The position numbers and the translations under genes were made by a program. This document shows positions 53,930 through 63,359 of a DNA stretch of 64,000 nucleotides, piece after piece. This DNA is from Lachnospiraceae bacterium (GTDB lineage Bacteria; Bacillota; Clostridia; Lachnospirales; Lachnospiraceae), in assembly GCA_017441265.1 (NCBI GenBank), contig JAFRYE010000037.1:1-64000 (forward strand), given 5' to 3'. The notes under the pieces are model-generated. The model saw only the letters and a list, made by a program, of their open reading frames with translations. It had not been told where the DNA came from and made no database searches. Every line of letters begins with the position of its first letter. Positions within the stretch are counted from its first letter, which is position 1.

Positions 53930-54874
53930 TCAGGACAGGAATTTGACTTCCGGCTCAAGCATGACTCCGGACTGCTCAAACACGATCCGGCGCACATCTT
54001 CGATCAATGTCCGAACATCCGCCGCCGTCGCGCCGCCGCGGTTGATCACGAAACCGCAATGTTTCTCGGAAACCTGCGCTCCGCCCACCGTGTAGCCGCG
54101 AAGCCCCGCATCCTGGATTAATTTTCCGGCGAAATACCCTGTCGGGCGCTTGAAGGTGCTGCCTGCGCTGGGGTACTCCAGAGGCTGCTTTTCCCTGCGC
54201 TTTGCGGAGAGTTCCAGCACTTTGGCCCGGATCTCCTCCCGGTCGCCGCCGCGGAGCGCGAAAGTCGCTCCGACCACGAGATACCCCCGCTCCGGGATGT
54301 TGCTGTGCCGGTAGGAAAGATCGAGTTCCGCCGCGGGAAGGATCATTTTCCGACCGTCGCGGTCAAGAACGGTCACCTCCGTCAGCGAGTCGCAGATTTC
54401 CCCGCCGTACGCGCCGGCGTTCATCACGATCCCGCCGCCGACGGTTCCGGGAATGCCCGTTGCATACTCCAGTCCCGCCAAACCGCGATCGCAGGCGTCT
54501 CTGGCAAATCCCGAGAAGGACGTCCCGGCCGTGACCGACGCGAAGACGGTATCCCCGTCCGTCCGGTAATCCGGCTTACTGCGCTTGTCTTCCATGTGGA
54601 GGATGACTCCTTCGATCCCCTCGTCCGCCGCAAGGACATTGCTGCCGTTGCCCAGAATCTGCATGCGGATGCCCTCCGCGCGCAGGAAGCGCACGGTCTC
54701 CGCCGCAAGGTCCGCGATCCCCGTCACTCCGTCCTCACTGCCGGGCACAAGGTACACCTTGGCCGGTCCGCCGATCCGGAATGTCGTATGCGCCGCCATC
54801 GGCTCGCCGAAGCGGCAGATCCCGCGCCCCTCGTACATCGATGATAATTTCTTTTTGCAATCCTCAGTAATCAT
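53930..54874 (-). CDS. murB: UDP-N-acetylenolpyruvoylglucosamine reductase
   Basis: The protein has 314 residues, the FAD enzyme that makes UDP-N-acetylmuramic acid. The FAD-binding blocks are HTTFRIGGPA, ILGNGSNVL and GIPGTVGGGIVMNAGAYGGE, and the late YPSAGSTFKRP carries the catalytic Ser. The length and YPSAGSTF form fit the type IIb class of Firmicutes. I start at 54874 with CGGAGACGC upstream. It lies between the ROK kinase and whiA genes. Confidence 0.96.
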   Translation of the reverse strand: MITEDCKKKLSSMYEGRGICRFGEPMAAHTTFRIGGPAKVYLVPGSEDGVTGIADLAAETVRFLRAEGIRMQILGNGSNVLAADEGIEGVILHMEDKRSKPDYRTDGDTVFASVTAGTSFSGFARDACDRGLAGLEYATGIPGTVGGGIVMNAGAYGGEICDSLTEVTVLDRDGRKMILPAAELDLSYRHSNIPERGYLVVGATFALRGGDREEIRAKVLELSAKRREKQPLEYPSAGSTFKRPTGYFAGKLIQDAGLRGYTVGGAQVSEKHCGFVINRGGATAADVRTLIEDVRRIVFEQSGVMLEPEVKFLS

Positions 54875-54918
54875 GCGTCTCCGTTTATCCGTGATATTGT
54901 CCGGCACCGGCCGTCGCT

Positions 54919-55860
54919 TCAGCGATTCTCAAGCGTCATGCGGGCCGCGCCGTAAATTCCCGCGTCATTGCCGAGTTCCGCAAGGCGGAACACTTTGCCG
55001 CGAAGCGCGGGAAGAATGTTTTCGTTGTAGTGCTTCTCGATCGCGTCGAGAAGGATCTGTCCGGCCTTGCTCACACCGCCGCCGATAACAAATGCCACCG
55101 GATCCGCCACGGCCGCCACATGCGAAAGGGCAAGCGCCAGATACGATCCGAGCGTATCCACCAGCGAGCAGGCAACTTCGTCGCCCTTCTTGGCCTCGTC
55201 GAAGATGTCCTTCGCGCTCAGATTGGAAAATGCGTGCAGACTCGTCGAAACCGCCTCCGACGCGAGGCGCTTCTTCGCCATGCGAACGATTCCCGTCGCA
55301 GAAGCATACTGCTCGAGATGTCCCCGGCAGCCGCAGCCGCAGAAGTCCGCCTCCGCGGGATTCACGACGATATGGCCGATCTCCGCCGCAGCCCCGTTGG
55401 AGCCGCAGACGATCTTTCCGCCCAGAATGAGCCCGCCGCCGACGCCGGTTCCCAGCGTCACCATGAGCATGTCGGCATAGCCGCGTCCGCCGCCCTTCCA
55501 CTGCTCTCCGAGGGCCGCCACATTGGCGTCATTGCCGACGCGCACCGGCACGCCGAGCATCTGCTCCATCATCGTGCGTACATTGATGTTGTTCCATCCG
55601 AGATTCGGGCACAGCAAAACCGTTCCGTCCGCCAAAACCGGGCCGGGAACGCCCATTCCGACACCGATCACCTGATCCTTCGTCAAACCTTCCTCGCCCA
55701 TCACTTCCGAGACGGACGTGGCCAGCTCGCCGGGAATCTTAACGCCGCCGGCTTCGCGGTTTGTGGGGATCTCCCATTTGCGGACGACCTCGCCGTCCTG
55801 TGTAAAGAGGCCGCATTTGATGGTCGTGCCTCCGATATCGATTCCGAAACAATAGCGCAT
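54919..55860 (-). CDS. ROK-family glucokinase
   Basis: The protein has 313 residues. It has the ATP-binding GIDIGGTTIKCGLF, the sugar site GNDANVAALGEQW, LGTGVGGGLI and the Zn-binding CGCGCRGHLEQYAS. It most likely phosphorylates glucose released from imported glycans; N-acetylmannosamine kinase activity is not excluded. It lies between hprK and murB, with AGGAGG 8 bases before the ATG at 55860. Confidence 0.92.
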   Translation of the reverse strand: MRYCFGIDIGGTTIKCGLFTQDGEVVRKWEIPTNREAGGVKIPGELATSVSEVMGEEGLTKDQVIGVGMGVPGPVLADGTVLLCPNLGWNNINVRTMMEQMLGVPVRVGNDANVAALGEQWKGGGRGYADMLMVTLGTGVGGGLILGGKIVCGSNGAAAEIGHIVVNPAEADFCGCGCRGHLEQYASATGIVRMAKKRLASEAVSTSLHAFSNLSAKDIFDEAKKGDEVACSLVDTLGSYLALALSHVAAVADPVAFVIGGGVSKAGQILLDAIEKHYNENILPALRGKVFRLAELGNDAGIYGAARMTLENR

Positions 55861-55864
55861 TGTA

Positions 55865-56818
55865 TCAATCCTCCTCGCCGCTCGCATGCTTCATCAGATT
55901 TTCGGTCACGCGCTTCTGAAGCTCGAGAGCCGCATTGTATCCCATCTTCTTCTGGCGGTAATTGATCGCCGCCGCCTCACAGATGATGGCAAGGTTCCGA
56001 CCGGGCCGGATGGGGATGTTGTTGCACACCACGCGGTTGCCGAGGAACTCCGTGTACTTCTCCTCGAGACCGAGACGGTCGTACTCCTTCTCGCGGTCCC
56101 ACTCCTCAAGCTGGATCACCAGGTCGATGGTCTGGGTCTCCTTGACGCTCTGAACGCCGTACAGCGTCTTGACGTCGATGATCCCGATGCCTCGCAGCTC
56201 GATCAGATGCTTCGTCACGTCGGGCGCCGATCCGAACAGCGTATCGTCGCTGACTTTCTTGATCTCGACGACATCGTCCGACACAAGACGGTGTCCTCTC
56301 TTGATGAGCTCAAGAGCCGCCTCGCTCTTACCGATCCCGCTCTCGCCCATGATCAGCAGACCTTCGCCGAAGACGTCGACCAAAACGCCGTGGATGGAGA
56401 TGCGCGGAGCGAGCTGAACCTTCAGCCAGCGCACCAGCTCGGCCACCAGAGCCGTCGTCTCCATGCTGCTCTGGAACACCGGAACACCCTTATCCAGCGC
56501 GAGTTTGCGCATTCCGTCGCTCACGTGCAGGTTTCTGCAGAAGATGATGCACGGCACGCCGTACCCCATCAGTCTCGAGAAGCAGATGTGACGGTCCTCC
56601 GACGTCATCTCGTTTTTATACATGTATGCGTACTCCACGTTACCGATCAACTGTACGCGATCCTTGTCGAAATCACTGAAAAATCCGGCCAGCTGAAGAG
56701 CCGGTCGGTTGATCTCCGGTTTTGTTATTTTCCGCTTGCTGATATCAATCTCCGGCGTCAGATTCACCAGATTCATCTTCTCCGCCATCTTTACGAGGGA
56801 AACCTCATATGTACTCAT
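55865..56818 (-). CDS. hprK: HPr kinase/phosphorylase
   Basis: The protein has 317 residues. An N-terminal DRTGG-like domain (about 1-130) precedes the kinase core with Walker A GESGIGKSE, followed by LVSDDVVEI and the signature LIELRGIGIIDV. It adds phosphate to Ser46 of HPr-type proteins and removes it, and is the central sensor of carbon catabolite control in Firmicutes. Its substrate in this window is the HPr-like protein at 52666. It starts at 56818 behind GGAGGTAGGT, and is followed after 4 bases by the ROK kinase. Confidence 0.96.
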   Translation of the reverse strand: MSTYEVSLVKMAEKMNLVNLTPEIDISKRKITKPEINRPALQLAGFFSDFDKDRVQLIGNVEYAYMYKNEMTSEDRHICFSRLMGYGVPCIIFCRNLHVSDGMRKLALDKGVPVFQSSMETTALVAELVRWLKVQLAPRISIHGVLVDVFGEGLLIMGESGIGKSEAALELIKRGHRLVSDDVVEIKKVSDDTLFGSAPDVTKHLIELRGIGIIDVKTLYGVQSVKETQTIDLVIQLEEWDREKEYDRLGLEEKYTEFLGNRVVCNNIPIRPGRNLAIICEAAAINYRQKKMGYNAALELQKRVTENLMKHASGEED

Positions 56819-56900
56819 ACCTACCTCCGGTTGGCATAATTCGCCCGCGCCCGGCGCGGACTCTCCGCCTTTTATTATACGGCACGCGGCCGATAAACGC

Positions 56901-56926
56901 AAAGGGAAAATGCGGCGCATTTTCCC
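56901..56926 (-). terminator. Inverted repeat made of two GGGAAAATGC words after uvrC
   Basis: GGGAAAATGC (56904-56913) and GCATTTTCCC (56917-56926) pair perfectly around a 3-nt loop, 3 bases past the uvrC stop, with only TTT after it on the minus strand. It would act as a weak terminator before hprK. It is built from two inverted copies of the window-wide word. Confidence 0.6.
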
Positions 56927-56928
56927 TC

Positions 56929-58803
56929 TCAGTGTTCCTCATGCAAAAAATCATATACGGATGACGCCGCAGCCTTATTCATGCCGGGCACTTTCGCGAT
57001 CTCTTCCGCCGTCGCGTTCCGAAGCTCCGCCATGCTCTTGTAATAGGTCATCAGCGCGCGGCGTCTTGTCGGTCCGATGCCCGGAATGTCGTCAAGCACC
57101 GACTTCGTCTGCTGTTTCGAGCGCAGATTCCGGTGAAACTCGATAGCAAATCGGTGCGTTTCGTCCTGAATCCGCGTCACCAGAGCAGCCACCTCCGCGT
57201 TGGCTCCGGCCGCCCCGTGGCTCGCCCCCGAGAGCGCGATCTCCTCGCCCCGGAAATACAGCCCCCTCGTGCGGTGACGATCGTCCTTGACCATGCCGCA
57301 CACCGGTACGGAGAGATGAAGTTCCGCCAGCACTTCCTCCGCGACTTCGATCTGCCCTTTGCCGCCGTCCATCAGAATGATGTCGGGGAAAATGCCGAAG
57401 CTTCCGGTCGTCCCGCTCTCCCGGTCCTGCAGCCCGTGGGTGAACCGCCTCGTCAGAACCTCGCGCATGGACGCGTAATCGTCCGGTCCGTCAACGCTCT
57501 GAATGCGGAATTTGCGGTAGTCCGACTTGCGGGCGCGGCCGTCCGTGAAGACGACCATCGAACCAACACTGTGAAACCCGCTGATGTTGGAGATATCGAA
57601 GGACTCCACGCGGTGAAGATCCGAAAGTCCGAGCATCTCCGCCAGATCGCGCATCGCTCCGACGGAGCGCGCCTCCTCGCGGGTGATCTTCTCGAGATCC
57701 TTTGCGATGACCATGCGGGCGTTGTCCTTCGCCAGTCGGATCAGCCGCTCCTTGCCGCCGATCTTCGGCACCCGGATGTGCACCGGCAGCCCGCGCTTCA
57801 TCGAAAGCCACTCCTCCAGAAGTTCCGCTTCCTCCGGCTCTGTCTCCGTCATCACCTCCCGTGGCAGATACGGAGTTCCCTCGTAAAACTGCCGCAAAAA
57901 CGCCGAGAGCACTTCCGCATCCGTCCTCTCGTCCGTCTCCTGCATATGAAAATGCTCCCGGCCGATCAGCTTGCCGTTTCTCTCGAAAAATACCTGCACG
58001 ACGCAGTGCTCGCCGTCCCTCGCAAGGGCAATGATGTCGCGCTCGTCCAGCTTCGTGTCATTGGCGTGCTGCACCTGGGAAAGCGCCTTCACGCGCCCGA
58101 TCAGGTCGCGGAATTCCGCAGCCCGCTCAAACTCCAGTTCCGCGCTCGCCTCCTCCATGCGCCTCGTGAGATACGCGATCCCGTCGGTGTGATCGCCGCC
58201 AAGGAATCGAAGCACCTTCGCCACCATCTCCCCGTAAGCCTCCGATGTGACAAGACCGACGCAGGGCGCGTCGCACTGCCCGATCTGGTGATACAGGCAC
58301 GGCCGCAGGTTTGCGTCCGTCGACGGGAGGGTGTGATTGCACGTGCGGATATGATAGATCTTCCGGAGCAGTTCGATGGTATCGTTGACCGAGACACCGT
58401 TGGTGAACGGCCCGAAATAGCGTGATCTGTCTTTCTCCTGCCGTCGGGTGAGAAGCACCCGCGGGAACGGCTCTTCGACGGTCACCTTGATGAAGGGATA
58501 GGTCTTGTCATCCTTTAGCAGCGTGTTGTACGGAGGACGGTTTTCCTTGATGAGGTTATTTTCCAGCACCAAAGACTCGAGTTCCGAAGCGACCACGATA
58601 TACTCAAACCAGTTGACCTGCGACACCATACGGCGGATTTTCGGTGAAAGCTTGCTGCCCTCGCGGAAATACTGGCTCACACGGCGCTTTAAGATCTTCG
58701 CTTTTCCGACATACAAAATGCGGTCGCGCGCGTCGTGCATGATGTACACGCCGGGACACGACGGCAGTTTCGCCAGTTCCGCATGGATGTCAAAGTCTCT
58801 CAT
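56929..58803 (-). CDS. uvrC: Excinuclease ABC subunit C
   Basis: The protein has 624 residues. The GIY-YIG nuclease domain is at the N terminus (GVYIMHDARDRILYVGKAK). A UVR motif follows (about 200-235; ARRM-type YLTRRMEEASAELEFERA), then the RNase H-like domain (ESFDISNISGFHSVGSMVVF, FIPDIILMDGGKGQ) and tandem HhH (LDDIPGIGPTRRRALM, IAKVPGMNKAAA). It makes both incisions in nucleotide excision repair. ACGGAGGAGCT precedes the ATG. Confidence 0.97.
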   Translation of the reverse strand: MRDFDIHAELAKLPSCPGVYIMHDARDRILYVGKAKILKRRVSQYFREGSKLSPKIRRMVSQVNWFEYIVVASELESLVLENNLIKENRPPYNTLLKDDKTYPFIKVTVEEPFPRVLLTRRQEKDRSRYFGPFTNGVSVNDTIELLRKIYHIRTCNHTLPSTDANLRPCLYHQIGQCDAPCVGLVTSEAYGEMVAKVLRFLGGDHTDGIAYLTRRMEEASAELEFERAAEFRDLIGRVKALSQVQHANDTKLDERDIIALARDGEHCVVQVFFERNGKLIGREHFHMQETDERTDAEVLSAFLRQFYEGTPYLPREVMTETEPEEAELLEEWLSMKRGLPVHIRVPKIGGKERLIRLAKDNARMVIAKDLEKITREEARSVGAMRDLAEMLGLSDLHRVESFDISNISGFHSVGSMVVFTDGRARKSDYRKFRIQSVDGPDDYASMREVLTRRFTHGLQDRESGTTGSFGIFPDIILMDGGKGQIEVAEEVLAELHLSVPVCGMVKDDRHRTRGLYFRGEEIALSGASHGAAGANAEVAALVTRIQDETHRFAIEFHRNLRSKQQTKSVLDDIPGIGPTRRRALMTYYKSMAELRNATAEEIAKVPGMNKAAASSVYDFLHEEH

Positions 58804-58859
58804 AGCTCCTCCGTTATGGAAGGAAAGGCCGGGGACGAACCCCGACCTCTCGTTGTTTC

Positions 58860-60926
58860 CTATTCGACGGTTCCGGTGATCTCGCCGGACTCGTCAGCCG
58901 TCGTCTCCCCGCTCTGCGCGGCGGTTTCTTCGACCGGTGCGGCATCTAAGTCAATCTCCTCAACCGCTGCCGGTTCATCGGGCTCCTCGCCGCGAACGCG
59001 ACGGAAGATCTCCATGAACTGCTTGCCGGTGATCGTCTCTTTCGTGATGAGGAACTCGGCTGCCTCGTCCAGGATCGCACGGTTCTCGCGGAGCATCGCC
59101 TCGGCGTCTTCATAGCAGCCGCCGATGGTCCTGCGAACCTCGAGGTCGATCTTGGTCGCCGTCTCGTCGCTGCACATCGTGACCGCACGGCCGTCGAGGT
59201 AACGGCTTTCCACGGTCTCGAGAGCAACCATGCCGAACTCATCCGACATACCGTACATCGTGATCATCTGGCGCGCTAACGATGTCGCGCGCTCGATGTC
59301 GTTGCTTGCCCCGGTCGTGATGGAATCAAACACCACAGCCTCCGCGGCACGTCCGCCGCACAAGGTGCGGATCTGTCGCAAAATGTCCTCCTTGGAGCTT
59401 AAGTACTTCTCCTCCTCGGGAACCTGCATCGTATATCCCAAAGCGCCCATGGTACGGGGCACGATGGTGATCTTCTGCACCGGCTCCGCGCCCTTTTGAA
59501 GCGCCGCAACCAGCGCGTGACCGACTTCGTGGTACGCGACGATCTTCTTTTCCTCCGGTCCGAGGATGCGGTCTTTCTTCTCCTTGCCGGCAAAGACGAC
59601 TTCCACGGACTCCATCAGATCGGACTGCTGCACCACCGTACGGCCTTCCTTAACCGCGAGGATGGCAGCCTCGTTGATGATGTTGGCAAGGTCCGATCCC
59701 ACCGCGCCGCTCGTCGCCAGCGCGATTTCTTCGAGGTTGACCGAATCGTGCATCAACACATTTTTCGCATGAACCTTCAGGGTCGCCAGACGGCCCTTGA
59801 GGTCGGGCTTGTCGACGATGATCCGACGGTCGAAACGCCCCGGTCGGAGTAGCGCCTTGTCGAGGATCTCCGGGCGGTTCGTTGCCGCCAGGATCACGAT
59901 ACCCTTCGACGTGTCGAAGCCGTCCATCTCCGCGAGCAGCTGGTTGAGAGTCTGTTCGCGCTCGTCGTTGCCGCCGCCGTAACGGCTGTCACGGCTCTTG
60001 CCGATGGCATCGATCTCATCGATAAATACGATACACGGCGCCATCTGCTGCGCCTGCCGGAACAGATCGCGAACGCGGGATGCGCCGACACCGACATACA
60101 TCTCCACGAAATCCGAACCGGACAGAGAGAAGAACGGCACCTTCGCCTCGCCGGCCACGGCTTTCGCAAGAAGCGTTTTGCCGGTTCCGGGAGGTCCGAC
60201 CAAAAGCGCTCCTTTGGGAAGCTTCGCGCCGATTCTCGTATATTTGGAGGGGTCATGCAGGAAATCGACGAGCTCCAGAACGGACTCTTTCGCTTCCTCC
60301 TGTCCCGCGACATCCTTAAAGGTAACTCCGGTCTCCTTCTCCACATACATCTTTGCGGTGGATTTGCCGGCGCCGAAACCGCCGATACCGCCGTTTTTGG
60401 AGAGCATTCGGTATGCGCCCCACAGCATCAGATAAATAAACGCGAACGGCAGCACATACGCGAAGAGCAGATCGATGATGGTCGTGCTCTTGTCGACGAT
60501 CAACCGCTTGTACTCCAAAACGCCGTCCTTCTGGTCCTCTTTTCCTTCCTGCTTCAGTTTCTCCTTCTGCCGCTCCCGCGCCTCTTCCAGTCGCTCCGTC
60601 AGTTTCGAGTCGCTCTCGATGATACCCGTGTAATAGGTCTCCACACGGACATCCTCCTTCGCGCTGTCCTTCGGATAGATCACGATCTTGTCGTAATCCT
60701 CCTGGATCTCGATCTTGACAATATCGTCCTTGTCGAGCAGCTCCAGGAACTCGCCGTATGTGATCTCGCGGTTCCGGATCTTGTTGATCTCGGACGAGAT
60801 GAACATATAGCAGAAGATGAAAATGAGAAACAGGATGACGGTCAGGATGATCCGCGGGACAAATCCCGTCTTGCGGTTGTCACCCTTGTTGCCCCCGTTC
60901 TTATTGTCTTGATTCGGTGTGCTCAA
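58860..60926 (-). CDS. ftsH: ATP-dependent zinc metalloprotease FtsH (TTG start)
   Basis: The protein has 688 residues: two membrane helices around an extracellular segment, an AAA domain with Walker A GPPGTGKT, Walker [13 protein letters not shown] and SRH, and the protease with Zn motif YHEVGHAL. It degrades membrane and some cytoplasmic proteins. I choose the TTG at 60926 because GGGGAGG ends 5 bases upstream and the next residues STPNQDNKN fit a cytosolic tail; the ATG eight codons earlier (60950) lies upstream of that site. The C-terminal tail is acidic and unusually long. Confidence 0.96.
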   Translation of the reverse strand: MSTPNQDNKNGGNKGDNRKTGFVPRIILTVILFLIFIFCYMFISSEINKIRNREITYGEFLELLDKDDIVKIEIQEDYDKIVIYPKDSAKEDVRVETYYTGIIESDSKLTERLEEARERQKEKLKQEGKEDQKDGVLEYKRLIVDKSTTIIDLLFAYVLPFAFIYLMLWGAYRMLSKNGGIGGFGAGKSTAKMYVEKETGVTFKDVAGQEEAKESVLELVDFLHDPSKYTRIGAKLPKGALLVGPPGTGKTLLAKAVAGEAKVPFFSLSGSDFVEMYVGVGASRVRDLFRQAQQMAPCIVFIDEIDAIGKSRDSRYGGGNDEREQTLNQLLAEMDGFDTSKGIVILAATNRPEILDKALLRPGRFDRRIIVDKPDLKGRLATLKVHAKNVLMHDSVNLEEIALATSGAVGSDLANIINEAAILAVKEGRTVVQQSDLMESVEVVFAGKEKKDRILGPEEKKIVAYHEVGHALVAALQKGAEPVQKITIVPRTMGALGYTMQVPEEEKYLSSKEDILRQIRTLCGGRAAEAVVFDSITTGASNDIERATSLARQMITMYGMSDEFGMVALETVESRYLDGRAVTMCSDETATKIDLEVRRTIGGCYEDAEAMLRENRAILDEAAEFLITKETITGKQFMEIFRRVRGEEPDEPAAVEEIDLDAAPVEETAAQSGETTADESGEITGTVE

Positions 60927-61021
60927 AGTAACCTCCCCGATGCGCCGCAAAAAGCGCGGCTGTATTGTTCGTAGTTTTCGTCCGGCGGCGTTTCCTCATC
61001 GCCGCCGCTTCTCTTCGGCCG

Positions 61022-61768
61022 CTATGCCTCGCCGCAGAGCGCGTCCGTCACTTCCTTCATGACCGATGCGATATCCTCATGCAGTACGAGCGACGCCTCC
61101 GAATCCGCCGAAGTCACGCTCTTGTTGATCAGGATCAGATCCCGGCCGCGGTAATAGTGGATCAGGCCTGCCGCCGGATAGACGATCAGCGACGTCCCGC
61201 CGACGATCAGCGTGTCGGCAGTCGCGATCGCGCGCACCGCTCCGTTGATCACGTTGTCGTCAAGGCTCTCCTCGTAGAGCACGACGTCGGGCTTGATCAC
61301 GCCGCCGCACTCGCAGCGCGGGACTCCGTCCGTCTCGAGGATCGCGTCCACACCGTAGAACTTGTGGCACCGCGTGCAGAAGTTCCGAAGAACCGAGCCG
61401 TGCAGTTCGTACACGGTCTTGGAGCCGGCCTTCTGGTGCAGTCCGTCGATGTTCTGCGTGACAACCGCCTTCAGTTTGCCCATCTGCTCAAGCTTCGCCA
61501 GCGCCTTGTGGCAATCGTTCGGCTGCGCCTGCGGATAGACCAGGTGTTGGCGGTAGAAATCAAAGAAATCTTCCGGGTATCTCTCGTAAAATGTGCGCGA
61601 CACCATCTCCTCCGGCGACAATGTCCGGTGCAGTTTCTGGTGGAACAATCCGTTCGCGCTCCGGAAATCGGGGATGTTACTTGCCGTCGATACGCCCGCT
61701 CCCCCGAAAAATACGATATTGCTGCTCCGCCGCAGCACTTCTGTCAAACGCTCTCTCAATTCCTCCAT
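61022..61768 (-). CDS. NAD-dependent protein deacylase (sirtuin)
   Basis: The protein has 248 residues with the sirtuin NAD motif FFGGAGVSTASNIPDFRS, catalytic TQNIDGLHQKAG (His) and two Zn Cys pairs (CTRCHKF and CECGG). It removes acyl groups from protein lysines. It lacks the Tyr-Arg pair check I would need to separate deacetylase from desuccinylase. AAAGGAGAAGG precedes the ATG. It lies 24 bases behind the AraC regulator gene. Confidence 0.94.
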   Translation of the reverse strand: MEELRERLTEVLRRSSNIVFFGGAGVSTASNIPDFRSANGLFHQKLHRTLSPEEMVSRTFYERYPEDFFDFYRQHLVYPQAQPNDCHKALAKLEQMGKLKAVVTQNIDGLHQKAGSKTVYELHGSVLRNFCTRCHKFYGVDAILETDGVPRCECGGVIKPDVVLYEESLDDNVINGAVRAIATADTLIVGGTSLIVYPAAGLIHYYRGRDLILINKSVTSADSEASLVLHEDIASVMKEVTDALCGEA

Positions 61769-61792
61769 GGCCTTCTCCTTTACGCCTGCGGA

Positions 61793-62650
61793 TCACTCCG
61801 AATCGATGACCGATTTGCGGTAGTACAACGGCGAGACGCCGTAATACTTCTTAAACAGTTTGCTGAAATGATACACGTCGTCATATCCGACCTGCGCGGC
61901 GATGGTCCGGATGCTGCCCCGGTTTTCCTCGAGCATCTCCTTCGCCTTTCCGAGTCGGATCTGGATCAGATAGTTGATCGGCGAATCCCCGGTCTTCTCC
62001 TTGAAGATCTTTGAGATGTACACCGGACTTAAGTACATGTTCTGTGCGATCCCGTCGAGGGAAATGTGCTGCGAATAATTGGCTTTGAGGTACTGGATGA
62101 TGCGCTGCACGACGTAGCTCTTCGAGTAGCTCTCGAACGGAACGCCGACCACTTCCTCCTTCGGTTTCTCCACGATGGAGCGGTAGATCAGGATGAGGAT
62201 CTTGATCATCTGCGCCTGCACCAGGAAGTACCGGCCGGGCTGCGGAGCCATGTTCTCGTCGATGATCTCGTAACAACAACGGCTGATCTCGCGCTTGATC
62301 TCATTGGAGAGAGAAAGCACCGGGCAGCCGTCCGGCAGAAGGATCGAGTTCGGTTCCATATTCAGAAAATGAAGGTCCGAGATGCCGGCCACGAACTCGA
62401 GCGTCGGATCTGCCGGGTTCGTGATGATGCTCTGATGCATCACGCCGGGATTGCAGATCAAAAGATCTCCCTGCTTGACGTCGTACGTCACTCCGTCGAT
62501 CAGATATTGACCTTTGCCGGAGAGAATGTACGCGATCTCCAGAATGGAATGCGAATGATAGTAGGTCAGCCGCGCGTCGCGCACACGGCTGCAGTACAGA
62601 ACCGTGGGATGAAACGTTTCATACGAAATATCCGATTGAAACCCCGCCAT
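61793..62650 (-). CDS. AraC-family regulator with cupin sensor
   Basis: The protein has 285 residues. An N-terminal cupin-type sensory domain (SHSILEIAYILSGKGQYLIDG) is followed by a C-terminal AraC double helix-turn-helix (ISLDGIAQNMYLSPVYISKIF and RTIAAQVGYDDVYHFSKLFK). Proteins of this kind commonly respond to sugars and control glycoside-use genes; the target here is unknown and no sugar operon is directly attached. GAGGAGG lies upstream of the ATG. Confidence 0.92.
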   Translation of the reverse strand: MAGFQSDISYETFHPTVLYCSRVRDARLTYYHSHSILEIAYILSGKGQYLIDGVTYDVKQGDLLICNPGVMHQSIITNPADPTLEFVAGISDLHFLNMEPNSILLPDGCPVLSLSNEIKREISRCCYEIIDENMAPQPGRYFLVQAQMIKILILIYRSIVEKPKEEVVGVPFESYSKSYVVQRIIQYLKANYSQHISLDGIAQNMYLSPVYISKIFKEKTGDSPINYLIQIRLGKAKEMLEENRGSIRTIAAQVGYDDVYHFSKLFKKYYGVSPLYYRKSVIDSE

Positions 62651-62684
62651 ACAAAAAGACCTCCTCTTCCCTCTCGTAATCGAC

Positions 62685-63359
62685 TCAGATATTCTCGATC
62701 TGCCAGTCGATCGGTGTAACCCCGTTAGCCTTCAAAAACTCGTTGGCCCTGCTGAAATGCCGGCACCCGAAGAACCCCCTGCTGGCCGACAGCGGACTCG
62801 GATGCGGCGCCGTCAGAATCAAATGGTTCGGATTCGTCAGCATCGGCATCTTGCTCTGCGCAGGCCGTCCCCACAGCAGATAGACGATCGGCCGGTCCTC
62901 GCGGTTGATCTCCGAGATCACCGCGTCGGTAAAAGTCTCCCAGCCGTGTCCGTGGTGGGAATTCGCCTGATGGGCGCGAACCGTCAGCACCGTGTTCAAA
63001 AGCAGGACACCCTGCTTGGCCCATTTGACGAGATAGCCGTTGTTCGGAATGTAGCACCCGAGATCCGAGTGCAGTTCCTTGTAGATATTCACAAGCGAAG
63101 GAGGAACTTCCGTGCCCGGACATACGGAAAAACACAGTCCGTGCGCCTGGTTGACTTCGTGGTAGGGATCCTGCCCCAGGATCACCACCTTGACGTCTGC
63201 CTTCGTCGTGTAGCGAAACGCCTCGAACACCCGCTCTTTCGGCGGATAGACGGTTCCGCGCGCATATTCCTCCCGCAGGAAATCGCTCAAGCCACGGTAG
63301 TACGGCTTGGCGAATTCACTCTTCACCAATCCGGCCCAGTCCTCGGCGATCACTGCCAT
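62685..63359 (-). CDS. ung: Uracil-DNA glycosylase
   Basis: The protein has 224 residues, family 1 UDG with the water-activating motif GQDPYH and the late [11 protein letters not shown] loop. It removes uracil from DNA. ATG 63359 has GGAGG 7 bases upstream and overlaps the hisF stop by 10 bases, an odd coupling of repair with histidine synthesis. Confidence 0.96.
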   Translation of the reverse strand: MAVIAEDWAGLVKSEFAKPYYRGLSDFLREEYARGTVYPPKERVFEAFRYTTKADVKVVILGQDPYHEVNQAHGLCFSVCPGTEVPPSLVNIYKELHSDLGCYIPNNGYLVKWAKQGVLLLNTVLTVRAHQANSHHGHGWETFTDAVISEINREDRPIVYLLWGRPAQSKMPMLTNPNHLILTAPHPSPLSASRGFFGCRHFSRANEFLKANGVTPIDWQIENI

